From Leptotrichia sp. oral taxon 215 str. W9775 (lineage in GTDB: Bacteria; Fusobacteriota; Fusobacteriia; Fusobacteriales; Leptotrichiaceae), in the NCBI RefSeq assembly GCF_000469505.1, contig NZ_KI272843.1, forward strand, positions 49,903 through 59,021: a DNA stretch of 9,119 nt, written 5' to 3'. Below are positions 1 through 6,291 of this stretch, one piece after another. The notes beneath the pieces were generated by a model. It ran no database searches. It worked only from the letters and a program-made list of their open reading frames with translations, and was not told the DNA's origin. How positions within the stretch are numbered: the stretch's first letter is position 1; each line of letters starts with the position of its first letter. The translations under genes were made by a program, and so were the position numbers.

Positions 1-93
1 TACATTGTAAAATTTTAAATAATTCAAAAATATGTTTTTTTTACATTATTTTTTAGTTATCTTTTTGAGACAACCTTTTTTAATATATAAAAA
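1..93. other. Intergenic left edge with weak hairpin
   Basis: No gene is supported in this very AT-rich stretch. A small inverted repeat is visible: GTTATC (56-61), a seven-base loop, then GACAAC (69-74), followed on the plus strand by a C and a run of T. In plus-strand RNA the stem has one A-C mismatch; in minus-strand RNA that position is a G-U pair. It could be a weak terminator for a plus-strand gene lying left of the window, or an end signal for the reductase transcript arriving from the right, although the minus strand has no U run after it. A second AT-only pairing, TGTAAAA (6-12) with TTTTACA (39-45), is too weak to interpret. Confidence 0.3.
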
Positions 94-654
94 TTATTTA
101 CTAATAAATTCAAGAAAATCTTTAATTTGTCTGTTTATTATTTCCTTATGTTCATCAGTAAGTGTCAGTACCCCTGTCTGCCAAGCTTCCATAGGTAATA
201 TTATACCTGCTCCATTTCCTGGCATAGGATTCATACGTATGTAACTGAACAGGGTTGACAAGTTTTCCCTGACAAATTTTCCTTCGGTAGTACCTGCAGC
301 TGCACTTACTGTAACAGGTTTTTCTGAAATAACCGTAGGAGTTTCCCTGTCAAAAGGCTTTTCAGGACGGGAAAGCCAATCAAGAACATTTTTCAATAGT
401 GCAGGGTATGAACCGTTGTACTCAGGTGAAACTACCCACAATGCGTCAGCTTTTCTTACTTGATTACGTATATCAATCACTTGTTCCGGAGCAGGATATT
501 CAGTATCCTGTTCCAATATTGGCAAATTCCTGTAATTTAGAAATTCTACATTTGCCTCATTTTTTAATATTTCTGCAATATAATCTGCAAGACTCTGATT
601 AAAGGAATTCTTTCTGAATGAACCTACAATCAGTAATATATTTTTTTTATCCAT
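94..654 (-). CDS. NAD(P)H-dependent FMN reductase family flavoprotein (quinone/azo-reductase-like)
   Basis: This 186-residue protein has the flavodoxin-like fold of the NADPH-dependent FMN reductase family (ChrR/azoreductase group). These cytoplasmic enzymes bind FMN and pass electrons from NAD(P)H to quinones, azo compounds, chromate or flavin. Seen: the phosphate-binding loop GSFRKNSFN at residues 11-19 after a beta strand (NILLIV), and the family block SPEYNGSYPALLKNVLDW at residues 76-93, which contacts the flavin ring and the dimer partner. Length is normal for the family. The start at 654 is chosen because GGAGGA (662-667) lies 7 bases upstream. The longer reading frame back to a TTG at 705 would overlap marR and has no ribosome site. 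The gene follows marR after a 16-base gap, so it is probably co-transcribed and MarR-controlled. An A8 run sits in codons 3-5. The exact substrate cannot be read from sequence. Confidence 0.9.
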   Translation of the reverse strand: MDKKNILLIVGSFRKNSFNQSLADYIAEILKNEANVEFLNYRNLPILEQDTEYPAPEQVIDIRNQVRKADALWVVSPEYNGSYPALLKNVLDWLSRPEKPFDRETPTVISEKPVTVSAAAGTTEGKFVRENLSTLFSYIRMNPMPGNGAGIILPMEAWQTGVLTLTDEHKEIINRQIKDFLEFISK

Positions 655-661
655 TTCTATT

Positions 662-667
662 TCCTCC
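662..667 (-). promoter_or_regulatory. Ribosome binding site that sets the reductase start
   Basis: GGAGGA on the minus strand lies 7 bases before the ATG at 654, inside the 16-base gap after the marR stop (671-673). It overlaps an in-frame upstream ATG at 669, which therefore cannot use it. This fixes 654 as the translation start. Confidence 0.85.
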
Positions 668-670
668 ATT

Positions 671-1105
671 TTATTCCAGATTTTTAAATTTTTTAAGAAT
701 TTCAATCAGTTTTTTTTTTTCTTCAGAAGTTAAAATGCTGTATACATTTTCTATCTCAGATTTATGCTGGGGTAGTAAATTTTCAAACAATTTCTTTCCT
801 TCTTCAGTCAATCCAACCAGAAATGCACGCTTATCTTCTGGAGATACAGTTTTATACAGCCACCCTCTATTTTCCATATTTTTAATAACAACAGTGATGT
901 TTCCTGAAGTAGAAAGAACTTTTTCAATTAGTTCGCATATCCTCATTTCTCCTTTAGTATAAAGGACATCAAGTACACTGAACTGTGAAGTAGTTATACC
1001 TTTTTCTTTAAAGTCTTTTCCAATTTTACTGTTTATTATTTTGACAGCTTTTTGTAACACTATCTGCAGATGAACAGATGAATTTCTTTCCCAATTTGTA
1101 TTCAT
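671..1105 (-). CDS. MarR-family winged helix-turn-helix repressor
   Basis: This 144-residue protein is of normal length for a MarR-type dimeric repressor, which releases DNA on binding phenolic ligands or on cysteine oxidation. Seen: an N-terminal dimerisation helix (about residues 10-35), a helix-turn-helix with recognition helix around STSGNITVVIKNMENRG (65-81), and the wing signature PEDKRAFLVGLTEEG (89-103) with the conserved D91 and R93, then C-terminal helices. It has a single cysteine, C57, at the start of the DNA-binding region, so a one-Cys redox or electrophile sensor is possible but unproven. The start is supported by AGGAGGG (1114-1120), 8 bases upstream. The gene lies first in an operon with the FMN reductase, and its promoter carries two palindromes. 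By analogy with MarR-type regulators of azoreductases in Bacillus (MhqR, YodB), it probably represses itself and the reductase. An A11 run lies in codons 129-132. Confidence 0.92.
   Translation of the reverse strand: MNTNWERNSSVHLQIVLQKAVKIINSKIGKDFKEKGITTSQFSVLDVLYTKGEMRICELIEKVLSTSGNITVVIKNMENRGWLYKTVSPEDKRAFLVGLTEEGKKLFENLLPQHKSEIENVYSILTSEEKKKLIEILKKFKNLE
710..720 (-). repeat. A11 homopolymer inside marR
   Basis: Eleven consecutive A on the coding strand span the EKKK codons 129-132 of marR. It is the longest homopolymer in the window that I can see. Losing one A gives an immediate TGA (706-708) after KKN. Gaining one gives TGA after KKKTD. Both remove roughly the last dozen residues of the C-terminal dimerisation helix. 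Whether the tract varies in real populations cannot be told from one sequence. Confidence 0.75.
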
Positions 1106-1125
1106 AAAAAATTCCCTCCTAATAA

Positions 1126-1141
1126 ATCACTAACTAGTGAT
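1126..1141. promoter_or_regulatory. Predicted MarR operator O2 (start-site proximal)
   Basis: This is a perfect inverted repeat of 7-base arms, ATCACTA / TAGTGAT, with a 2-base centre. It lies just downstream of the -10, covers the expected transcription start, and ends 5 bases before the marR ribosome site. Its core is shared with the second palindrome at 1151-1170, and the two centres are 27 bp apart. Binding by the adjacent MarR protein is inferred from position and repetition. Confidence 0.75.
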
Positions 1142-1147
1142 AAAATT

Positions 1148-1176
1148 ATAATATCACTAATTAGTAATATTGTCAA
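1148..1176 (-). promoter_or_regulatory. Promoter of the marR-reductase operon
   Basis: On the minus strand there is a consensus -35 TTGACA (1171-1176), a 17-bp spacer and -10 TATTAT (1148-1153). An overlapping TATAAT at 1145-1150 would need a 20-bp spacer. The expected start is near 1141, giving a leader of about 35 bases. The spacer is almost entirely occupied by operator O1, so repressor binding would exclude RNA polymerase. Confidence 0.8.
1151..1170. promoter_or_regulatory. Predicted MarR operator O1 (between -35 and -10)
   Basis: This is a 20-bp palindrome with 10-base arms, ATATCACTAA / TTAGTAATAT, with one mismatched pair. It contains the ATCACTAnnTAGTnAT core also seen at 1126-1141. 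It fills the promoter spacer and touches the -10. The repetition of one core at two key promoter positions is strong support for a real operator pair; the identity of the bound protein is inferred. Confidence 0.78.
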
Positions 1177-1233
1177 GAAAAAATAATAGAATATACAAAA
1201 AAATTATATTTATAAATTATTTAGAATTTCACA

Positions 1234-1322
1234 ATGCAAAACAGGAAATGAATTTAGAAAAAGTCAACAACCTGATTTTCAGGTGAATTTTGACTTCTTC
1301 TTTATGAATGACTGTTTTGTAT
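1234..1322. repeat. 89-bp imperfect inverted repeat enclosing the mvaA terminator
   Basis: The outer arms ATgCAAAACAG (1234-1244) and CTGTTTTGtAT (1312-1322) pair over 10 of 11 bases. Inside an unpaired zone of about a dozen bases on each side comes an 11-base stem (1257-1267 with 1290-1300), and inside that a 6-base stem (1270-1275 with 1279-1284). It could be an elaborate terminator, or a small mobile repeat (MITE- or BOX-like) that supplies the terminator. No target-site duplication is obvious, and no second copy is present in the window. Confidence 0.45.
1257..1300 (-). terminator. Terminator of the mvaS-mvaA operon
   Basis: Read on the minus strand, GAAGAAGTCAA (1300-1290) pairs with TTGACTTTTTC (1267-1257) over 11 bases with one G-U pair. 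An inner ACCTGA/TCAGGT stem has an AAA loop. The T-rich stretch sits in the descending arm, next to TAAATTC. It lies 70 bases after the mvaA stop. The plus-strand version lacks a T tract, and no plus-strand gene arrives here, so minus-strand use is favoured. Confidence 0.6.
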
Positions 1323-1369
1323 AAATGAAATTTTAGTAAATGAATAAATATAATTTTTGAATATCCTAT

Positions 1370-2674
1370 CTATTTATTTCTAATTTCCTTTAAAATATTT
1401 TTTGCATTTTCAGAATTTATATGATTTGTTTCCAGAAGTTTTTCAACAACAATGTCTACTTCCTCATTTTCTGCTCCTGCAAAAAGGGCAAGAGATCTAG
1501 CTTGTAATTTCATATGCCCCTTTTGAATACCGGTAGAAACCAGTGCCTTCAAGGCGGCAAAATTTTGAGCAAGACCAACAGAAACAATAATTCCTGCAAG
1601 AGTTTTCGCATCAGGATTGTTTAAGATATTAAAAGCGGTTTTCACAGTAGGATTTAATCCGATAGAACCTCCAACACTTGCAACAGGCATAGGGAGTGTA
1701 AGTTTTCCTCTGAGAATATTGTTTTCTTCATCAAAAGTCCATTCTGTAAGACCACTGTATTTTCCATCCTTTACTGCATAGGCATGGCCACCAGCTTCTA
1801 TTGCCCGCCAATCGTTTCCGGTGGCAATTACAACAGCATCAATACCGTTAAATATTCCTTTATTATGGGTAGTTGCCCTAAAAATATCCATTTTTGAAAA
1901 TTTAGATGCCATTTCAATTTTTTTGGCTATGTTAAAAGCCTGAGCTTTATCATTGCTAAAAAGGCTGAAATCAACTTCGCATGTGGAAGTAACAAGTGAA
2001 TTTACAGCGTAATTAGACAAAATAGCCATAAGTGCTTTTCCACCTGTAATGCTTTCAAGTAGAGGTTTTATTCCTTCCAGCATTGTATTCAGAATATTTG
2101 CTCCCATTGCTTCCTTTACATCTGCTGTAAGATATACTACAAGAAAGGAAGTGTCTCCTTCCTTCAATATTTTCACTTCGATATTTTCGGCACCACCACC
2201 TCTGGCAACGATTGAAGGGTAAGATTCATTTGCAATTCTTAAAATATCATTTTTATTTTTTAGTATATCTTCCATTGCCTTGTCAAAATCAGGAATATCG
2301 TAAAGAGCCACTTCTCCAATCATTTTTCTGTTTTCGATCTTTACAGTAAAGCCACCTGATTTTGAAATAAGCTTTGCGGCATAACTGCAGGCTGCAATAA
2401 CGGAAGGCTCTTCAGTAACCATTGGAACACTATATTCGATGTCGTTCACTATAAAGTAAGGAGCAATTCCAAGTGGAAGTGCAAAAGTTCCAATATTGTT
2501 TTCTGTCATCTGACCGGCAGTATCGCAGGATAAATTTACATTATTTTCTAAAATATCAGAAAATTCAGGAGTTATTATATTATTTTCCTTTAAAATTGCA
2601 ATACGTTCCAGCCTGTCTTTTTTATGAAATCCAAGCCAGATATTTTTTTGTTTTCCAGTTTTAGGATTTTTCAT
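1370..2674 (-). CDS. mvaA: Hydroxymethylglutaryl-CoA reductase, class II (degradative-type fold)
   Basis: This cytosolic enzyme reduces HMG-CoA to mevalonate with two NAD(P)H, the committed step of the mevalonate route to isopentenyl diphosphate. The 434 residues match soluble class II reductases, with no membrane domain. Seen: ENNIGTFALPLGIAPY (58-73), the catalytic Glu in TEEPS (87-91), the dinucleotide-binding DVKEAMGANILNT (185-197), the catalytic Lys in HNKGIFNG (K272), the catalytic Asp in GNDWRA (D288), and GHMKLQARSLA with catalytic H387 on the mobile C-terminal flap. The EAMGAN and GHMxLQAR variants resemble enzymes of Gram-positive cocci more than that of Pseudomonas mevalonii, as I recall them. 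The start has AAAGGA (2681-2686), 6 bases upstream, and the stop is TAG. It follows mvaS after 22 bases, so the two form an operon. NADH versus NADPH preference cannot be settled by eye. Confidence 0.96.
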   Translation of the reverse strand: MKNPKTGKQKNIWLGFHKKDRLERIAILKENNIITPEFSDILENNVNLSCDTAGQMTENNIGTFALPLGIAPYFIVNDIEYSVPMVTEEPSVIAACSYAAKLISKSGGFTVKIENRKMIGEVALYDIPDFDKAMEDILKNKNDILRIANESYPSIVARGGGAENIEVKILKEGDTSFLVVYLTADVKEAMGANILNTMLEGIKPLLESITGGKALMAILSNYAVNSLVTSTCEVDFSLFSNDKAQAFNIAKKIEMASKFSKMDIFRATTHNKGIFNGIDAVVIATGNDWRAIEAGGHAYAVKDGKYSGLTEWTFDEENNILRGKLTLPMPVASVGGSIGLNPTVKTAFNILNNPDAKTLAGIIVSVGLAQNFAALKALVSTGIQKGHMKLQARSLALFAGAENEEVDIVVEKLLETNHINSENAKNILKEIRNK

Positions 2675-2696
2675 TGTAAGTCCTTTCGGGAATCTG

Positions 2697-3866
2697 TTAT
2701 TTACAGTTTTTCTTATATATTCTTTTATGATTTTCTATTTTTTCCAGTGAAAATAAACTTTCATCAGGTTCAAAACTGCAATTTCCTTCTTCATCAATTA
2801 TAATTTCTTCAAAGAACATTTTTTCATACTCGGAAACAGATAGTTTTTTTCTATTTTGGAAAGTTTCCAGACGATGACTGTTGATATTTTCCTTAAAGTT
2901 TTTAGCCAGAGTACCTGTAAATATTTCACATACAGCACCACTTCCGTAGCTGAAGAAGGCAATATTGTCATCAGGCTTTAAAGTATCGCTGTTTTCAAGA
3001 AGTGAAAGCAGACCAAGATAAAGAGAACCTGTATAAATATTTCCAATTCTACGGCTATATGTAATGGAAGTATGGAAGTTCTCAAGAAGAGAGTCCTTAA
3101 CTTCCCTGTCGAGGTTTTTATCAAAAAGACTGTTTAATCCCTTCAATCCTAATTTAGGAAATGGAAGGTGAAAACAGAAGGCGGTAAAATCTTCAAGTTT
3201 TTTGCCGGTTCTTCTACAATATTCAGCCCATGTTGTTTCAAGACATTCAAGATACTGTTTTGTGGAAAAATGCCCATCAACATAAGGGAAAGCAGAATAA
3301 TTAGGACGCCAGAAATCCATAATATCACGTGTCTGACATACGTTATCATTATTTAGAATTAAAATATTAGGATTCTTTTTTATAAGCATTGCACAGCTTC
3401 CGGAACCCTGAGTAGATTCCCCTGAAGTTCCAATTCCATATTTTGCAATATCTGAAGCAATCAGAAGAACATATGAATCAGGATTGTTTTCAATATGTTT
3501 TTTGGCAAAATCAAGACCGGCAGTAGCTCCGTAACAGGCTTCCTTAATTTCTATACATCTAGCAAAAGGCTGTATTCCAAGAAGATTATGAATAAAGACA
3601 GATGCAGATTTACTCTGGTCTACACCAGTTTCAGTCCCAATAATAACCATATCTATTTTCTTTTTATCTTCTTCAGTTAAAAATTCGTGAGCGGCAGTGG
3701 CTCCCAAAGTTACAATATCCTGAGTAACAGGAGAAACACTCATTTCAAGCTGTAGAAGACCTTTTAAAAATTTATTTGCATTTTCATTTCTGGCAACAGC
3801 TAAATCCCTAATATCCAGAAAAAATTCCGGAATTGCCAGCCCAAATTTATCTATACCTATGTTCAT
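2697..3866 (-). CDS. mvaS: Hydroxymethylglutaryl-CoA synthase
   Basis: This enzyme condenses acetyl-CoA with acetoacetyl-CoA to give HMG-CoA, feeding mvaA just downstream. The 389 residues form a thiolase-fold protein of standard bacterial length. The catalytic triad is intact and falls at the numbering I recall for the Staphylococcus enzyme: E79 in GTETGVD (77-83), nucleophile C111 in KEACYGATAGL (108-118), and H233 in FCFHLPFPKLG (230-240). Other hallmarks are SDIAKYG (138-144), GSGSCAML (154-161), the YVDGHFS segment (195-201), RRIGNIYTGSLYLGL (272-286) and FFSYGSGAVCE (304-314). Translation starts at 3866, with AGGCGG (3876-3881) 9 bases upstream. The preceding 218-bp divergent region separates it from the M13 peptidase genes. 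The acetoacetyl-CoA thiolase, kinases, decarboxylase and isomerase needed to complete the pathway are not in this window. Confidence 0.96.
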   Translation of the reverse strand: MNIGIDKFGLAIPEFFLDIRDLAVARNENANKFLKGLLQLEMSVSPVTQDIVTLGATAAHEFLTEEDKKKIDMVIIGTETGVDQSKSASVFIHNLLGIQPFARCIEIKEACYGATAGLDFAKKHIENNPDSYVLLIASDIAKYGIGTSGESTQGSGSCAMLIKKNPNILILNNDNVCQTRDIMDFWRPNYSAFPYVDGHFSTKQYLECLETTWAEYCRRTGKKLEDFTAFCFHLPFPKLGLKGLNSLFDKNLDREVKDSLLENFHTSITYSRRIGNIYTGSLYLGLLSLLENSDTLKPDDNIAFFSYGSGAVCEIFTGTLAKNFKENINSHRLETFQNRKKLSVSEYEKMFFEEIIIDEEGNCSFEPDESLFSLEKIENHKRIYKKNCK

Positions 3867-3923
3867 CTATATTTTCCGCCTTCCTTAATTAAAAAAGTAT
3901 ACTAAAATTGTACACTGTTTATA

Positions 3924-3953
3924 ATTATAGATAAGTGATTTATTTTACTTCAT
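3924..3953 (-). promoter_or_regulatory. Possible mvaS promoter
   Basis: On the minus strand a TATAAT (3924-3929) lies about 58 bases before the mvaS start. The best -35 with an 18-bp spacer is ATGAAG (3948-3953), which keeps only the central TGA of the consensus. AT richness makes chance matches common. An 8-base palindrome AGTATACT (3896-3903) lies between it and the ribosome site; I cannot assign a regulator to it. Confidence 0.35.
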
Positions 3954-4039
3954 TTTACTACAAAAGAAGGAAAATATCAATTAAAATAAAATAGATTATA
4001 GACATATTTTAAAAATTATAAGAAAAATTAAATGATTTA

Positions 4040-4048
4040 TGATATAAT
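4040..4048 (+). promoter_or_regulatory. Extended -10 promoter of the M13 peptidase genes
   Basis: TGA followed by TATAAT (4043-4048) forms an extended -10 element, which can work without a good -35; none is visible 17 bp upstream. The first gene starts 36 bases later. Its ribosome site GAAAGGA (4065-4071) is 13 bases from the ATG, wider than usual, which may lower translation. Confidence 0.5.
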
Positions 4049-4084
4049 GTAAAATAAAAAAATTGAAAGGATAAATTTGAAATA

Positions 4085-6214
4085 ATGAAAAAGTTATTAT
4101 TAGTTTCGCTGTTATTAGCAAGCTTAAGTTTTGCCGAAGAAACAGTAAATACTAAAAAGACAGGAGAAATGTCTGCCCAGCAGAAGGAAACAAAGAAAGA
4201 AGAGCCTAAAGTACAAAGAATAAATTTTCTGGACTATATGGAAAGAGTAAAGGTTAAAGGAGACAAGGAACTTGTAGCCGATTTAAGTAAAAATGTAAAA
4301 CCTCAGGATGATTTTTATAAATTTGTGAATGAAAACTGGGAAAAAAGAACTGAACTTCCCGCAACAAAACCTTCATGGGGAGCTTTTTCAGAACTTATGG
4401 AAAAAAATCAGGATTTTACTAGAAATCTGATTAAGGATTTGAAAAAGAAAAAATATTCACAGCTAAATTCAGACGAGAAGAAAATACTTACACTTTATAA
4501 TTCCTATTATGATATTAAGAAAAGGGATAAAACAGGATATGCTCCATTGAAAAAAGAACTGGATAGAATAAATGAAATAAAAAATGTAAAGGATTTCCAG
4601 AACTATAATATTGAATTAACAAAGGATGGAAAAATGCAGCTATATGGATGGGGTGTAGGAACAGATTTGAACTCATCCAAGCAGAATGCAGTGTATTTAT
4701 CTAATGCAGGACTGGGACTTTCCAGGGAATATTACCAGAAGGAAACAGAAGAAAATAAAGAAATTCTGGAAGAATATACAAAGTATATTTCAGACCTTTT
4801 AGGATATATTGGAGAAAGTAATACACAGGAAAAAGCAGGAAAAATAGTAGAATTTGAAAAAAGTATAGCTAAAACGTTGCTTAAAAATGAAGAAAGAAAT
4901 GATGTAAAAAACTACAATAATCCCAGAAAAGTATCAGAATTATCTAAAATTGCCAAAAATATTGATTTAGCAGGATATCTGAAAGAAGTAGGAGTAAATA
5001 CAGAAAGTGTTATAATCACTGAATTGAAATATTACGAAAATATGGATAAGCTGATAACAGATGAGAATATTGAAACAATAAAAGATTATATGAAATTTCA
5101 TGTTGTAAATTCCGGAACAGCATTGCTGACGAATCAGTTAGGTCAAAGATCATTTGAATTTTATGGAAAATACTTAAATGGTCAGAAGGAAAGAGAAGTT
5201 CTGGAAAAAAGAGCATTATATTTTGTTGACGGAAATCTTGGAGAATTAATCGGAAAGGAATATGTAAAAAAACATTTTTCTGAAGAGTCAAAAAAAGAAG
5301 CAAAAGAAATGGTTGACTATATAATGAAGGCTTTCCGTAGCAGAGTACAGAGATTGTCATGGATGAGTGAAGAAACTAAAGTGAAGGCACTTGAAAAACT
5401 GAGTAAAATGTCAGTGAAAATAGGTTATCCAGATAAATGGGAAGATTACAGTACACTTGTTATAAATGAAAATGATTCCCTGTATGCACAAATGGAAAAC
5501 ATTGGAAAATGGGTATATCAGAGAGACTTAAAAAAGGTTGGAAAACCGGTGGATAAGACAGAATGGTTTATGAATGCGCATGAAATAAATGCCTATTATT
5601 CCCCTACGGAAAACGAAATAGTATTCCCGGCAGGAATATTGCAGTTTCCTTTCTTTGACTTGAAAAATTCAGGACCTGGAGTAAATTTTGGAGGAATAGG
5701 TGTTGTTATCGGCCATGAACTTACACATGGATTTGATGTATCAGGAGCAAGTTTTGACGGAGATGGAAATGTAAAGGACTGGTGGAATAAGAACGATAAA
5801 CTGAAATTTGACGAAGTTACGAAAAAACTTTCACAGGAATTTTCAAAATATTCTGTTGCACCTAACATATTTGTAAATGGAGAATTTACGTTAACTGAAA
5901 ATATAGCTGATCTTGGTGGTGTAAATATAGCTTTTGATGCATTAAGAATGTATCTGAATGATCATCCGGAAAGAAATGTAATAATAGACGGATATAAACA
6001 GAATCAGTTGTTCTTCCTGAGTTTTGCAAGAATATGGCATCAGAAGACAACAGAGGAATATTTGAAAAACCTTGTTAAGACAGATTCGCACTCGCCAAGT
6101 TATTTCAGGGTAAATGGAACATTGATAAATGTAGACGGTTTCCATAATACATTTAATACTAAAAAGGGAGATAAACTTTACAAGGATTCAAAAGATAGAA
6201 TAAGAATCTGGTAA
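4085..6214 (+). CDS. Exported M13-family zinc endopeptidase (neprilysin/PepO-like), copy 1
   Basis: This is a 709-residue zinc metalloendopeptidase that cuts oligopeptides outside the cytoplasm. A signal peptide (1-17, LLLVSLLLASLSFA then E18) fits signal peptidase I; there is no lipobox cysteine. A lysine/glutamate-rich linker (18-70) follows, then the M13 N-terminal domain opening with PQDDFYKFVNENW (73-85), and the C-terminal catalytic domain. Key residues: NAYYSP substrate-binding loop (502-507), zinc site H544-E545-L-T-H548, third zinc ligand E605 and D609 in ENIADLGG, and the HSPxxxR element (H669, R675) corresponding to neprilysin H711/R717. It ends in IRIW, like the conserved C-terminal tryptophan of the family. 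Length is normal and nothing catalytic is missing. A clear paralogue lies 77 bases downstream, probably in the same transcript. Roles in peptide nutrition or host-peptide cleavage are inferred. Confidence 0.95.
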   Translation: MKKLLLVSLLLASLSFAEETVNTKKTGEMSAQQKETKKEEPKVQRINFLDYMERVKVKGDKELVADLSKNVKPQDDFYKFVNENWEKRTELPATKPSWGAFSELMEKNQDFTRNLIKDLKKKKYSQLNSDEKKILTLYNSYYDIKKRDKTGYAPLKKELDRINEIKNVKDFQNYNIELTKDGKMQLYGWGVGTDLNSSKQNAVYLSNAGLGLSREYYQKETEENKEILEEYTKYISDLLGYIGESNTQEKAGKIVEFEKSIAKTLLKNEERNDVKNYNNPRKVSELSKIAKNIDLAGYLKEVGVNTESVIITELKYYENMDKLITDENIETIKDYMKFHVVNSGTALLTNQLGQRSFEFYGKYLNGQKEREVLEKRALYFVDGNLGELIGKEYVKKHFSEESKKEAKEMVDYIMKAFRSRVQRLSWMSEETKVKALEKLSKMSVKIGYPDKWEDYSTLVINENDSLYAQMENIGKWVYQRDLKKVGKPVDKTEWFMNAHEINAYYSPTENEIVFPAGILQFPFFDLKNSGPGVNFGGIGVVIGHELTHGFDVSGASFDGDGNVKDWWNKNDKLKFDEVTKKLSQEFSKYSVAPNIFVNGEFTLTENIADLGGVNIAFDALRMYLNDHPERNVIIDGYKQNQLFFLSFARIWHQKTTEEYLKNLVKTDSHSPSYFRVNGTLINVDGFHNTFNTKKGDKLYKDSKDRIRIW

Positions 6215-6232
6215 TATTTTAAAATATTTTTT
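6213..6232 (+). terminator. AT-only palindrome between the peptidase genes (weak attenuator?)
   Basis: AATATTTT followed by AAAATATT (6213-6228) is a perfect 16-bp palindrome overlapping the stop codon of the first peptidase gene and followed by T residues. With no G-C pairs and no real loop it would be a poor terminator; partial read-through into the second peptidase gene is likely. The rest of the 77-base gap shows no convincing promoter. Confidence 0.25.
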
Positions 6233-6291
6233 ACAGATAAAAAAGGTTAATATTAAAAAATATATAAATTAAAAGAAAGGACAGTGAAAGA

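Noticed and set aside
32..244. Plus-strand open frame over the reductase 3' end
   Set aside because: It is antisense to a clear family member, with no recognisable motif or ribosome site. The other short frames opposite marR, mvaA, mvaS and the peptidases are treated the same way.
655..705. Longer reductase start at TTG 705 or ATG 669
   Set aside because: Both overlap or crowd the marR end and lack a ribosome site. GGAGGA at 662-667 serves the ATG at 654, and the family's N-terminal strand and phosphate loop begin right after it.
6232..6291. Separate promoter for the second peptidase gene
   Set aside because: TATAAA at 6263-6268 has no -35 or TG extension. In such AT-rich sequence it is not enough evidence.
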